Source of the DNA: Hydrogenophaga sp.
GTDB taxonomy: Bacteria > Pseudomonadota > Gammaproteobacteria > Burkholderiales > Burkholderiaceae_C
Direction: 5' to 3'
Assembly: GCF_026125825.1 (NCBI RefSeq)
Contig: NZ_JAHCKK010000012.1
Location: 1 to 64,000, forward strand
DNA length: 64,000 nucleotides
The first letter of the stretch is position 1; the number at the start of each line of letters is the position of its first letter. Positions 37,967 through 46,822 of the stretch are shown here, piece after piece. The notes under the pieces are model-generated. The model was not told where the DNA came from. It made no database searches and saw only the letters and a program-made list of their open reading frames with translations. A program made the position numbers and the translations under genes.

Positions 37967-38806
37967 ATGGCACGCATTGTTGGAGCCATCGGCTCGTCTC
38001 ACGCGCCCTCGATCGCATTCGCCTACGACGCCGGGCATGGCGAGCGCCCCGAGTGGCGGGGGCTGTTCGATGCCTACGCGCCGGTGCGCGACTGGCTCGC
38101 TCGCGTGCAGGCAGACACCCTGGTGTTTGTCTACAACGACCACCTGAACAACTTCCGTTTCGACAATTACCCCAGCTTCGCGATTGGCACGGGTGAGGTG
38201 CACCCGGTCTTTGGCGAAGGAAAAGTGCCACGCCCGCTGCCGGCGGTGCCCGGCCACAGCGCCCTGGCCTGGCAACTGGCGCGTGGTCTGGTGGCCGACG
38301 AGTTCGATCCCTCGCTCTGCCTGGAGATGTCACTGGACCATGGGGTGATGTCCGTGCTGCCGTTGCTCGCGCCACCGCCCTGGGGCATCCGCGTGGTTCC
38401 CATTGCCGTGAACGTGGTCCTGGAGCCGATGCCAACGCCCAGGCGTTGCTGGAAGCTGGGCTGCTCGATCGCGAAAGCGGTGGCGAGCGCTGCCGACGAC
38501 GCGCGCGTGGCCGTGGTGGCCACGGGTGGCCTTTCGCACCAATTGCATGGCAGCAGCTTTGGTCAGACAAACCCCGCCTGGGATCAGCGGTTTCTGGATT
38601 TGCTGGAGCAGGACCCGCAAGCCTTGGCCGATATCACGCACGACGAGCTGATCGAACGCGGTGGTGCCGAGTCCGTCGAGATGATGGTCTGGCTGACCAT
38701 GCGCGCCAGCCTGGGCACGGACCAGCCCCTGCGCCGCGTGCAGCGCTACTACGACGCGCCCAAGCTCACCGGCTACGGCCTGCTTGCACTCGAGCCGGCC
38801 AACTGA
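37967..38806 (+). CDS. LigB-type catalytic (beta) subunit of an extradiol dioxygenase
   Basis: A 279-residue class III ring-cleavage dioxygenase subunit. Iron ligands are visible as H12 (SSHAPS) and H59 (VYNDHLNNF), with the catalytic base histidine probably in the VATGGLSHQLHG segment and the acidic ligand in the C-terminal part near DELIERGGAESVEMM. Together with the preceding LigA-like subunit it would open a catecholic or trihydroxybenzoate ring next to the hydroxyls, giving a dicarboxylic semialdehyde or oxalomesaconate. The FAH-type gene after it would act on the product. Confidence 0.9.
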   Translation: MARIVGAIGSSHAPSIAFAYDAGHGERPEWRGLFDAYAPVRDWLARVQADTLVFVYNDHLNNFRFDNYPSFAIGTGEVHPVFGEGKVPRPLPAVPGHSALAWQLARGLVADEFDPSLCLEMSLDHGVMSVLPLLAPPPWGIRVVPIAVNVVLEPMPTPRRCWKLGCSIAKAVASAADDARVAVVATGGLSHQLHGSSFGQTNPAWDQRFLDLLEQDPQALADITHDELIERGGAESVEMMVWLTMRASLGTDQPLRRVQRYYDAPKLTGYGLLALEPAN

Positions 38807-38837
38807 AACCGCCCCCGGGCACACCCTCTTCACTTTC

Positions 38838-39836
38838 ATGAGACTCGTCACCTACGAATCCGCCGGACAACAGCGTCTTGGCGCCTGGATTGAACAAGAC
38901 CGGCTGATTGTCGATCTGCAGCGGGCCGCGGGCCTGCTGGGCAACCTGTGGGCATCGAGCACGGCCCTGGTGTCCATGCAGGCGCTGATGGAGTCGGGCG
39001 AGGCCGGCCTTGCCGCCGCGCGCGCCGCCGCAGGCAAGGCGCCCGATGAAGCGGTCATCGCCACGGCCGATGTGCGCCTGCTCGCGCCCGTGCCCCGGCC
39101 GATCCAGATGCGCGACTCGCTGGCTTTTGAGTTGCACCTGCGCCAGTCGAAGCGGGCCAACGCGGCCATGCGCCTGCGCAACGCACCCGACCGTGACGCG
39201 CAGCTGGACGCGCTCGAGAAGTCTGGCGGCCTGGAGCCGGCAGCCATCTGGTTCAAGCAGCCGGTCTACTACAAGTGCAACCGCTTCAACGTGGTCGGCA
39301 CCGGCACGGACATCCAGTGGCCGGCCTATTCGCAGGTGCTGGACTACGAGCTGGAACTGGGCCTTTTTCTGGGACGCACGGGCAAGGACATTTCGGTGGC
39401 GAATGCCCGCAGCCACATCTTCGGCTACACCGTCTACAACGACGTCTCGGCGCGCGATGCCCAGGCCGATGAGATGCCCGGCATGCTGGGCCCCGCAAAG
39501 GGCAAGGACTTCGACACGGGCAATGTGATCGGTCCGTGCATCGTCACGGCCGACGAAATTCCCGACCCGTACGCGTTGACGATGACGGCGCGCATCAACG
39601 GCGAGGAATGGTCCCGCGGCAACAGCGCGACGATGTACCACAAGTTCGAGGACATCATCGCCCATATCTCGAAAAGCGAGACGCTCTACGCAGGCGAGTT
39701 CATCGGCTCGGGCACCGTGGGCAATGGGTGTGGTTTTGAACTCGGCCGCTATCCCCAGGCGGGTGATGTGATGGAGCTGGAGATCGAGCGCATCGGCGTG
39801 GTGCGCAACCGCATCGTGCGCGCCCCCCAGGCCTGA
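38838..39836 (+). CDS. Fumarylacetoacetate hydrolase-family protein
   Basis: A 332-residue FAH-fold enzyme. The metal-binding acidic residues are in VLDYELELGLFLGRTGKDIS and in NDVSARDAQADEM; KDFDTGNVIGPCIVTADEI, SRGNSATMYHKFEDIIAHISKSETLYAGEFIGSGTVGNGCG is the family C-terminal signature. Members hydrolyse C-C bonds, or hydrate/decarboxylate oxo-dienoates as HpaG does. Length (330 class) and the long N-terminal domain suggest a hydrolase of the acylpyruvate type. The ATG at 38838 is used, 31 bases after ligB. Confidence 0.88.
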   Translation: MRLVTYESAGQQRLGAWIEQDRLIVDLQRAAGLLGNLWASSTALVSMQALMESGEAGLAAARAAAGKAPDEAVIATADVRLLAPVPRPIQMRDSLAFELHLRQSKRANAAMRLRNAPDRDAQLDALEKSGGLEPAAIWFKQPVYYKCNRFNVVGTGTDIQWPAYSQVLDYELELGLFLGRTGKDISVANARSHIFGYTVYNDVSARDAQADEMPGMLGPAKGKDFDTGNVIGPCIVTADEIPDPYALTMTARINGEEWSRGNSATMYHKFEDIIAHISKSETLYAGEFIGSGTVGNGCGFELGRYPQAGDVMELEIERIGVVRNRIVRAPQA

Positions 39837-39859
39837 GCCAGGGGCCGCGGGCGGCAGTG

Positions 39860-39881
39860 GCGGGGCCACCTCCTGCCCCGC
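39860..39881. terminator. Hairpin between convergent FAH and iclR genes
   Basis: GCGGGGC and GCCCCGC make a perfect 7-bp stem with an 8-base loop in the 54-base convergent gap. There is no T-run on either side, so it would be a bidirectional but weak terminator. Confidence 0.4.
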
Positions 39882-39890
39882 GGTGGGCCG

Positions 39891-40721
39891 TCACTTGCGT
39901 GCGGCCTTTTCCTTTTCGCGCTGGACCCAGGCGGCGGAGTTGAAATCGGCCGAGATGGCCGCCGCGCAGGCCTGCACGGCCTGGATCAGGGCCTCGTCGG
40001 GTTCTTCCTGCACTTTCATGGCCGATGACACGATGGACACGGCCGCCAGGATGTTGTTCTTCTCGTCGAACACGGGCGCGGCCAGGGTGGCGATCCCGTA
40101 GGCGTTTTCGTTCACCGCCACTTCCCACCAGTTGGCGCGCGTGCGTTCGAGCCGGGCCTCCAGCTCACCGGGCTTGACGAGGGAAAACGGGCTGAACGCC
40201 TTGCGCGGCCGCGCGAGCACGCGTTTCTGAATGGCCGGAGGCGAGAAGGCCAGTATCACCCGTCCCAGCGCCGACGAATTGGCACCAATCACCACCCCTT
40301 GCTTCACGGAAAGGGCGATCTGGCGCTCGCTTTGCACCGATCCGGCCACCAGTGCGTCGCCACTGGCGGGGATGGCCAGCGCCGTGGTCTCCTGTGTCAG
40401 GTCGCGCAGGTTCGTGAGGTGGCGTTGCGCCACGCGCATCAGGCCGAACTGCTCGGCGGCCGCCACGCCCAGGCGGTAGATGTTCCAGCCAAGGCAGTAG
40501 TCGTCACCCGCGTGTTCCTGGCTGACGAAGCCGACCTGCTTCATGGTGGCCAGGTGGCGAAAGATGCGCGCCTTGGACTCGTCGAGCCGGCGCGCCAGTT
40601 CGGTCACCCCCAGGGGCTGCAGGCTGTTGGCCAGCTCGCCAAGGATGCGCGCCGACATCATCACCGACTGATTCGATGTGGCGCTGGCCAGTTCGTCTTC
40701 TGCGGCATCCGGTCGATCCAT
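39891..40721 (-). CDS. IclR-family regulator of the aromatic-acid cluster
   Basis: A 276-residue IclR protein with winged helix (SARILGELANSLQPLGVTELARRLDESKARIFRHLATMKQVGFVSQE) and effector domain (VVIGANSSALGRVILAF...AYGIATLAAPVFDEKNNILAAVSIVS). It sits between the two arms of the cluster, which both carry the TGTATCGctaa motif, making it the likely regulator of both. TphR of terephthalate degraders is also an IclR protein. Its own start lies 77 bases from the copy at 40799-40817. Confidence 0.93.
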   Translation of the reverse strand: MDRPDAAEDELASATSNQSVMMSARILGELANSLQPLGVTELARRLDESKARIFRHLATMKQVGFVSQEHAGDDYCLGWNIYRLGVAAAEQFGLMRVAQRHLTNLRDLTQETTALAIPASGDALVAGSVQSERQIALSVKQGVVIGANSSALGRVILAFSPPAIQKRVLARPRKAFSPFSLVKPGELEARLERTRANWWEVAVNENAYGIATLAAPVFDEKNNILAAVSIVSSAMKVQEEPDEALIQAVQACAAAISADFNSAAWVQREKEKAARK

Positions 40722-40790
40722 GGGAAGTGGGGTGCAAGTTTTGGAGCTCTTCAGTATAGCGACTGAGGGTTTTCACTGATCTTTTTCGGC

Positions 40791-40819
40791 TTGTTGTTTG
40801 TATCGCTAAGAAATACACT
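40791..40819 (+). promoter_or_regulatory. Promoter with overlapping IclR-type operator before the HpaB operon
   Basis: TTGTTG (40791-40796) and TACACT (40814-40819) form a sigma-70-like pair with a 17-base spacer. The operator-like TGTATCGCTAAGAAATACA (40799-40817, TGTATC-N7-AATACA) covers the spacer and most of the -10, the classical position for repression. The motif matches the two at 36571-36609. Confidence 0.6.
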
Positions 40820-40885
40820 GTCACGCATACCGAGATGAAAGATCGGTCAGAACCTGGCCATTTTTAGAACGCACTGGAGCACCAC

Positions 40886-42394
40886 ATGGGTATCAAGACC
40901 GGCAAGCAATATCTGGAGTCGCTGCGCGACGGGCGTCGCATCGTGATCGACGGGGAGATCGTCAAGGACGTCACGCGCGACCGCCGTTTTTCGGCGGCGG
41001 CCCACACGATTGCGGAGCTGCTGGACATGCAGCACGGCGAGCACGCCGACACCCTGACCTACGCGTCGCCCACGAGCGGCGAACGCGTGGGCGCCAGCTT
41101 CATGGAGCCGCGCACCAAGGAAGAACTGGTCAAGCGCCGCCAGGCCCTGAAGCTGTGGTCCGACACCACCTACGGCATGATGGGTCGCAGCCCTGACTTC
41201 ATGAACGTCATGGTCTCGGCATACGGCTCGGCCCACAGCTACTTTGAGTCGTCTCGTGCCGGTTGCGGCCAGAACATCCGCAACTACGTGGACCACTGCC
41301 GCGAGAACGACATCGTGATGACCCACGTGCTCGTGAACCCGCAGGTGGACCGTTCGCGGCCGGTGGAGAAGCAGGAGAGCGACCTGGCCGCCAAGGTCGT
41401 GCGCGAGGACGACAAAGGCATCTACATCTCGGGTGCGCGCACGGTGTCGACGCTGGCCTCGTTCTCCAACGAGGTGCTTGTCTTCCCATCGACCTACCTG
41501 TCACCTTCTCCGGAGGCGGCGGATTACGCCTTCGGCTGCGGTGTGCCGGTGAACAACCCTGGCGTGACCTGGATCTCGCGGCCCAGCCTGGTGCCTCAGA
41601 GCAAGTCTTACGCGGACCTGCCCCTGTCCAACCGCATGGACGAGACCGACGCCGTGGTCGTGTTCAAGGAGGCCTTCGTGCCCTGGGAGCGCGTGTTCCT
41701 CTACCGCGATGTGGCCGCCTGCAACGCGGTGTACCCGCGCACCTTCTCCGGGGCCCACACGGCCACGCAGTCGGCGGTGCGCGCGCTCGCCAAGACCGAA
41801 TTCATGCTGGGTCTGGCGCTGCGCATCGCGCACTCGACCAAGATCGATGCGCACCTTCATGTGCAGGGCATGCTGTCGGAGATCATCGTGTTCCGCGAGA
41901 ACATCAAGGCGGTCATCGCAGCCAGCGAGGCCGGTGCCACCGAAACGCCTTTCGGCACGGTGGCGCCCGACTCGAACGCGCTGTGGGTCATCCGCATGAG
42001 CTTCCCCAAGATGTTCATCCGCATGCAGGAAATCATCCAGTTGCTGGGCGCCAGCGGGTTGGTGGCGGTGCCTTCGTATGCCGAGCTGCAGTCGGACTCG
42101 GCCGAGCTGGTGGAGCGCTTCTACCAGTCGGTCAACAGCTCGGCCGAGGAGCGGGTCAAGCTGTTTCGCCTGGCCTTCGACGTCTCGATGTCGGGCTTTG
42201 CCGGCCGCCAGCAGCTGTACGAGCGCTACTACACCGGCGACCCGGTGCGCCTGGCGGCCACGCTGTTCAACACCTACAACAAGCAGCCATTCCATGACCG
42301 CATGGATGAGATCCTCACCGAGATCAGCGAGCGCGAGGCGAACTGGGACGGCGTCAATGCCCCCCGCACGCCGGTGATGGCGCTGGCCGCCTGA
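40886..42394 (+). CDS. HpaB-family FADH2-dependent phenol monooxygenase
   Basis: A 502-residue group D flavin monooxygenase, large component, of the 4-hydroxyphenylacetate 3-hydroxylase family. It begins GIKTGKQYLESLRDGRRIVIDGEIVKDVT and contains the family's SRPSLVPQSKSYADLPLSNRMDETDAVVVFKEAFVPWERVFLYRD flavin-binding region. The family includes 4-hydroxyphenylacetate and chlorophenol/nitrophenol monooxygenases, so the exact phenol is not predictable; ortho-hydroxylation of a carboxylated phenol made by this cluster is plausible. GGAG precedes the ATG. It is the first gene of the long operon and is paired with a reductase gene immediately after. Confidence 0.92.
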   Translation: MGIKTGKQYLESLRDGRRIVIDGEIVKDVTRDRRFSAAAHTIAELLDMQHGEHADTLTYASPTSGERVGASFMEPRTKEELVKRRQALKLWSDTTYGMMGRSPDFMNVMVSAYGSAHSYFESSRAGCGQNIRNYVDHCRENDIVMTHVLVNPQVDRSRPVEKQESDLAAKVVREDDKGIYISGARTVSTLASFSNEVLVFPSTYLSPSPEAADYAFGCGVPVNNPGVTWISRPSLVPQSKSYADLPLSNRMDETDAVVVFKEAFVPWERVFLYRDVAACNAVYPRTFSGAHTATQSAVRALAKTEFMLGLALRIAHSTKIDAHLHVQGMLSEIIVFRENIKAVIAASEAGATETPFGTVAPDSNALWVIRMSFPKMFIRMQEIIQLLGASGLVAVPSYAELQSDSAELVERFYQSVNSSAEERVKLFRLAFDVSMSGFAGRQQLYERYYTGDPVRLAATLFNTYNKQPFHDRMDEILTEISEREANWDGVNAPRTPVMALAA

Positions 42395-42426
42395 TCGCTG
42401 TCCGCATGACATCCGGGAGCCCGGCC

Positions 42427-42945
42427 ATGACCCAGTCCTCGCCCGTCCAGCCCCAAGCCGAGCAACAGCGGCTGCGGGATGCGCTTGGCAGCTTCGCCAC
42501 CGGCGTCACGGTGGTCACCACGGTGACGCCAGAGGGGCAGCGCATTGGTCTGACCGCCAACTCGTTCACCTCTGTCTCGCTGGAGCCGCCACTGGTGCTC
42601 TGGAGCCTGAAAAAGAACTCCGCCAACCTCGACGCGTTTCGCCGGGCCACGCATTTCGCCGTGAACGTGCTCACGGCCGGGCAGAAAGACCTGTGCTTTC
42701 GCTTCGCCAGCAAGATCGATGGCGACCGCTTCGATGGCGTGCCGCTGGAGCCCAGCCGCTTCGGTCTACCGCTGCTGTCCGACAGCCTGGCCCGCTTTGA
42801 GTGCTCGACGTACCACGAGGTCGACGCGGGCGATCACGTGATGTTTCTCGGCCGGGTGGAAGACTTCTGCAAAGGCCAGGGCGATGCCCTGATCTTCAGC
42901 GGTGGTCGTCTCCTGGCGCCCGCGCCCATTGCCATGGCAGCTTGA
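42427..42945 (+). CDS. Flavin reductase (HpaC-like) partner of the monooxygenase
   Basis: A 172-residue flavin-reductase-domain protein with LRDALGSFATGVTVVTTVTPEGQRIGLTANSFTSVSLEPPLVLWSLKKNSANLDAF and ADHVMFLGRVEDF-type C-terminal sequence. It supplies reduced FAD to the HpaB-type oxygenase 32 bases upstream. GGGAG at 42416-42420 supports the ATG at 42427; an earlier ATG at 42406 lacks such a signal. Confidence 0.92.
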   Translation: MTQSSPVQPQAEQQRLRDALGSFATGVTVVTTVTPEGQRIGLTANSFTSVSLEPPLVLWSLKKNSANLDAFRRATHFAVNVLTAGQKDLCFRFASKIDGDRFDGVPLEPSRFGLPLLSDSLARFECSTYHEVDAGDHVMFLGRVEDFCKGQGDALIFSGGRLLAPAPIAMAA

Positions 42946-42985
42946 TGTTGCTGCCGCCGTCATTCTTCTGAAACCTGATTTCCCC

Positions 42986-43852
42986 ATGAACACTGCTGCC
43001 ACTGCCGCTCGCCAAGCTGTCATCGACAGGTACTTCGACCAAGCCCCTTCCCGCGTGGACGCGGATGGAAGCCGCCATTGGGCCACGCGCGGTGCCAACT
43101 TCATCGTCGTCGTCACCCACGCTGCACCCGGTTGCGTGCTCGATCGCACCAGCAACCCCGACGAGTACATGCTGCTGCTGCCGGAGAACGTGGGCGCCAG
43201 CCTGCAGGCCGGTGGCGCCACCATCGAAACGCCCGGGGATTCGCTGAGCATCTTCCCGCCCGGGGCCAGCCGCATCACCGTCAAAACGGCGGGCTACGTC
43301 TACCGCATCTTCAGCCACCTGGCCACCGACCTGCTCGAACTCGTCAGCAACCCGCGCGATTACGACGTGCGTGACGATGTGGCGCCACTGGTGCACTGGC
43401 CCGAGCCCGTTGGCGGCTTCAAGTTGCGCCACTATCCGCTGGCCAACTACGTGCGCCCGGAAAACAGCATGCGCCTGTTCCGAAGCTCCAACCTGATGAT
43501 CAACATCTTCCTGCCGCAGACCAAGCCGCGCGACCCCAGGAAGATGACGCCTCACTCGCACGCCGACTTCGAGCAAGGCTCGCTGTCGCTGTCGGGCAGC
43601 TACGTGCACCACCTGCGCTACCCGTGGACGAGCGACCTGACGAGCTGGCGCGAAGACGATCACGCCCTGGTGTTCAGCCCTTCGCTGTGCATCATGCCGG
43701 CCAAGGTGATTCACACCTCGCAGGCGATCGGCACCGAGCGCACCCGGCTGGTGGACATCTTCTGCCCGCCGCGGGAAGACTTCTCGCTCAAGCCAGGGCT
43801 GGTCAACAACGCAGACGAGTACCCGATGCCTGCGTCGGTCAACGCCGCTTGA
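42986..43852 (+). CDS. Cupin-like protein of unknown function in the aromatic operon
   Basis: A 288-residue protein with two cupin-like halves. The second contains MTPHSHADFEQGSLSLSGSYVHHLRYPW, in which HxHx5-6E resembles cupin motif 1, and CIMPAKVIHTSQAIG, which resembles motif 2 with its metal-ligand histidine. A single metal site per chain is therefore likely. I do not know its reaction; options are ring or chain dioxygenation, isomerisation, or a sensing role. It lies between the flavin reductase and aldolase genes, 40 and 12 bases away, so it is clearly part of the pathway operon. Confidence 0.72.
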   Translation: MNTAATAARQAVIDRYFDQAPSRVDADGSRHWATRGANFIVVVTHAAPGCVLDRTSNPDEYMLLLPENVGASLQAGGATIETPGDSLSIFPPGASRITVKTAGYVYRIFSHLATDLLELVSNPRDYDVRDDVAPLVHWPEPVGGFKLRHYPLANYVRPENSMRLFRSSNLMINIFLPQTKPRDPRKMTPHSHADFEQGSLSLSGSYVHHLRYPWTSDLTSWREDDHALVFSPSLCIMPAKVIHTSQAIGTERTRLVDIFCPPREDFSLKPGLVNNADEYPMPASVNAA

Positions 43853-43864
43853 GGGCCTGAGGCG

Positions 43865-44620
43865 ATGGACCCCTTCCTCAGTCGCATCCGCGCACCTGGA
43901 GCCTGCCTGTGGGGCACCTGGGTGAAGCTCAACTCGCTGGAAACGCTGGAGATGCTCGGTTGGGCCGGTTATGACTTTGTCGTGATCGACGCCGAGCATT
44001 CCCCGCACACGTTCGAGACCACCTACCGCACCGTCGTGGCGGCGCAAGGCATGGGCATGTCGGCCCTGGTGCGCCTGCCCGATCTGCACAGCCACGATGC
44101 GCAGCGCGTGCTGGATGCTGGCGCCGACGGCGTGCTGGTGCCGCGGGTGCAGGGCGTGGCCGATGCTCGCCACGCGATGGACATGCTGACGTTCAGTCCC
44201 CAGGGCTCACGCGGCATGGGCATCACCTCGCGCGCTGGACGCTGGGGCGCCAGGCCGATCCCCGAGTACATCGCACAGGGCAACGAACAGGTGGCCCGCG
44301 TGCTCCAGTTCGAGGACCAGCAGGCACTGGACGCGGTGGACAGCATTCTCGACGTGCCTGGCGTGAACGCCGCCTTCGTGGGCTACGGCGATCTCTCACT
44401 GTCCAGCGGCAAACCCGCTGGCCATCCCGACAATGCCGCGCGCGTGCAGAAGTGGCTGGCCGCCTGCCAGGCGCGCGGCATCCCTTGCGGCACGGCCGTG
44501 GCCGATGCAGCGGCTGCCGCGCGCAGCCGCGAACAGGGCTTCTCGTTTGTGATGATCAGCAACGATGCGGCCATGTTCGGCAATGCCGCCATCGAGGCGA
44601 TCAAGCCGCTGAAAGGCTGA
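43865..44620 (+). CDS. HpcH/HpaI-family class II aldolase
   Basis: A 251-residue aldolase with LWGTWVKLNSLETLEMLGWAGYDFVVIDAEHSPH (catalytic histidine), the metal-binding glutamate in QFEDQQALDAVDSILDVPGVNAAFVGYGDLSLS, and RVQGVADARHAMDMLTFSPQGSRGMG. HpaI cleaves 4-hydroxy-2-oxoheptanedioate to pyruvate and succinic semialdehyde; relatives cleave similar hydroxy-oxo-diacids. Here it would act on the ring-cleavage product after hydration. GAGG precedes the ATG. Confidence 0.9.
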   Translation: MDPFLSRIRAPGACLWGTWVKLNSLETLEMLGWAGYDFVVIDAEHSPHTFETTYRTVVAAQGMGMSALVRLPDLHSHDAQRVLDAGADGVLVPRVQGVADARHAMDMLTFSPQGSRGMGITSRAGRWGARPIPEYIAQGNEQVARVLQFEDQQALDAVDSILDVPGVNAAFVGYGDLSLSSGKPAGHPDNAARVQKWLAACQARGIPCGTAVADAAAAARSREQGFSFVMISNDAAMFGNAAIEAIKPLKG

Positions 44621-44625
44621 TTGCC

Positions 44626-45018
44626 ATGCGCCAGAGTATCCAGATCGAGGGTTTCGGGCATGGCACGAACCCGGTGCCTGCGGCGAGCGTGCTGCGCGGC
44701 CTGCTGGTCAGCGGTGCCATCTTTGGCATGGACCCGGCCACGCGAAAGGTGGCCGCGGGCCTGGAGGCGCAGTGCGAGCTGATGCTCGACCACGCCGCGC
44801 GCATCCTGCTCGCCGGCGGCTGCGGCTGGGACGACGTGGTCAAGATGACCTTCTACATCGCCCCCGAGCAGCCACGCGAGGCGGTCAACGCCCACTGGCT
44901 GCGCCTGTTCCCGGATGCCGGTTCGAGGCCCGCACGCCATGTGATGGTCAAAGACAGGCTGCCGCCTGGCACGCTGATTCAGTGTGACCTGATGGCGGTG
45001 GCGCCCACCGCTGCCTGA
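44626..45018 (+). CDS. RidA-family protein
   Basis: A 130-residue YjgF/YER057c/UK114 protein with NPVPAASVLRGLLVSGAIFGMDPATRKVAAGLEAQCELMLDHAARIL and PARHVMVKDRLPPGTLIQCDLMAV containing the conserved arginine. RidA proteins hydrolyse reactive imines/enamines; some relatives in aromatic pathways deaminate 2-aminomuconate. Its place between the aldolase and the ring-hydroxylating dioxygenase suggests handling of a reactive enol or enamine intermediate. This is inference. Confidence 0.85.
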   Translation: MRQSIQIEGFGHGTNPVPAASVLRGLLVSGAIFGMDPATRKVAAGLEAQCELMLDHAARILLAGGCGWDDVVKMTFYIAPEQPREAVNAHWLRLFPDAGSRPARHVMVKDRLPPGTLIQCDLMAVAPTAA

Positions 45019-45099
45019 TTCCCCTCCAACCCAACCCGTCGGTGCACGCCGGCCACCGGCGGGCGAGACCTTCGTGCCTTATCCACAGACCCTATCGCC

Positions 45100-46347
45100 A
45101 TGAGCACACCCATCACCACCGAGATCCCGATCCACTGGGTACCCGACACGTTCAGTCGCGTTCCCTATGCCGTTTTTCAGCGCGAGGACGTGCTGGCTGT
45201 CGAGCAGCTCAAGGTGTTCGAGGGCGCGGTGTGGAACTACCTGGGCCTGGAAGCCGAAGTGCCCAACGCGGGCGACTTCAAGACCACCTTCGTCGGTCGC
45301 ATGCCCGTGGTGCTGACCCGCGACACCGACGGCGAGGTCTATGCGTTTGAAAACCGATGCGCGCACCGGGGCGCGCTGCTCACGCTGGAAGACTTTGGCA
45401 ACGTCAAGGAACACACCTGCGTGTACCACGCCTGGCGCTACGACCTGCAGGGCAACCTGCGCGGCGTCGCATTCGAGAAAGGCGTCAATGGCAAGGGTGG
45501 AATGCCCGAGTCGTTCTGCAAGGAGCAGCATGGGCCTCGCAAGCTGCGCACGGCGAGCTACTGCGGCCTGGTCTTCGGCAGCCTGCACGACGATGTTCCC
45601 CCGATCGAGGAGTACCTGGGGGAGGCCGTTTGCGAGCGCCTGGAGCGGGTGATGGGCCGCCCGGTGGAGGTCATCGGCCGCTTCACACAGGCCCTGCCCA
45701 ACAACTGGAAGCTCTACACCGAAAACGTGCGCGACACCTACCACGCCAGTCTGCTGCACACCTTCTTCACCACGTTCGGCATCACACGCCTCACGCAGGA
45801 AGGCGGCGTGGTCATCAGCGAAGACGGTGGCCATCACGCCAGCGCGTCGTACAGCCGGATGGTCGAAGGGGCCGAAGGCGCTTACGCCCAGCAGGCCATC
45901 CGCTCGGAGAACAACGAGCTGGCCCTGGGGGACCTTTCCATGCTCAAGAGCGTGGATGAGATCGGCGACGGCATCGTGCTGCAGATCCTGAGCGTCTTCC
46001 CGGGTTTTGTGCTGCAGCAGATCCACAACTGCATCGCCGTGCGCCAGGTGTTGCCCACCGGCACCGATACCACCGACCTGAACTGGACGTACCTCGGCTA
46101 CGTCGATGACACCGCCGAGATGCGCCACTTGCGCCTGAAGCAATCCAACCTCGTGGGCCCCGCTGGTTTCGTCTCGCTGGAGGACGGCGCGGTGGGGGGC
46201 TTCGTGCAGCGAGGCATTCAAAGTGCCGGCGATCTCGAGGCCGTGATCGAACTCGGTGGGCACGGCACCGAAACGCAGGACTTCCGTGCCACCGAAAGCG
46301 CCATCCGTGGCCTCTGGCGTGCTTACCGTACACACATGGGGCTGTGA
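45100..46347 (+). CDS. Rieske ring-hydroxylating dioxygenase large subunit, TphA2-like
   Basis: A 415-residue oxygenase subunit. The Rieske 2Fe-2S ligands are C87-x-H89 (NRCAHRGAL) and C107-x2-H110 (CVYHAW). The mononuclear-iron histidines are H215 and H220 in [12 protein letters not shown]. As far as I can recall the protein, length and sequence run (RTTF-like entry, [66 protein letters not shown]) closely follow terephthalate 1,2-dioxygenase TphA2 of Comamonas. The gene order A2-A3-B-A1 is the same. It adds O2 to an aromatic carboxylate to give a cis-dihydrodiol. The substrate need not be terephthalate itself. Confidence 0.88.
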   Translation: MSTPITTEIPIHWVPDTFSRVPYAVFQREDVLAVEQLKVFEGAVWNYLGLEAEVPNAGDFKTTFVGRMPVVLTRDTDGEVYAFENRCAHRGALLTLEDFGNVKEHTCVYHAWRYDLQGNLRGVAFEKGVNGKGGMPESFCKEQHGPRKLRTASYCGLVFGSLHDDVPPIEEYLGEAVCERLERVMGRPVEVIGRFTQALPNNWKLYTENVRDTYHASLLHTFFTTFGITRLTQEGGVVISEDGGHHASASYSRMVEGAEGAYAQQAIRSENNELALGDLSMLKSVDEIGDGIVLQILSVFPGFVLQQIHNCIAVRQVLPTGTDTTDLNWTYLGYVDDTAEMRHLRLKQSNLVGPAGFVSLEDGAVGGFVQRGIQSAGDLEAVIELGGHGTETQDFRATESAIRGLWRAYRTHMGL

Positions 46348-46814
46348 TGACTCTGTTGACCGATCTGATTTCCCTCAACGCCGACTACGCCAGCGCCATC
46401 GACGACGACCGCCTGGAGGATTGGCCGGCCTTCTTCACCGACGCCTGCCTCTATCGCATCACCACGGCGCAAAACCATGCCCGTGGCATGCAGGCTGGGC
46501 TGGTGTATGCCGACTCGCGACAGATGCTCGCCGACCGCGTGCTTTCGCTGCGCAAGGCCAACATCTATGAGCGCCAGGCCTACCGCCACATCGTGGGACT
46601 GCCGCGCATCGACAGCGAAGACATCCAGGGCGTCACCCGGGTGCGCACGTCCTTTGTGGTGCTGCGCATCATGCGCACCGGCGAGACCGAGATTTTTGCC
46701 AGCGGCAATTTCCTCGACGAGGTGGTGCGGGTGGACGGCAAGCTGCTGCTGCAGCGCCGCGACGTGATCTGCGACAGCCAGCGCATCGATACCCTGCTGG
46801 CCTTGCCGCTTTGA
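46347..46814 (+). CDS. Ring-hydroxylating dioxygenase small subunit, TphA3-like
   Basis: A 155-residue beta subunit of the SnoaL-like fold: DLISLNADYASAIDDDRLEDWPAFFTDACLYRITTAQNHARGMQAGLVYADSR and RQAYRHIVGLPRI...VRTSFVVLRIMRTGE. It is structural for the alpha3beta3 oxygenase. The ATG at 46347 overlaps the large-subunit stop (TGATG); a GTG three bases earlier is less likely. Confidence 0.9.
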   Translation: MTLLTDLISLNADYASAIDDDRLEDWPAFFTDACLYRITTAQNHARGMQAGLVYADSRQMLADRVLSLRKANIYERQAYRHIVGLPRIDSEDIQGVTRVRTSFVVLRIMRTGETEIFASGNFLDEVVRVDGKLLLQRRDVICDSQRIDTLLALPL

Positions 46815-46822
46815 CGGCCCGG

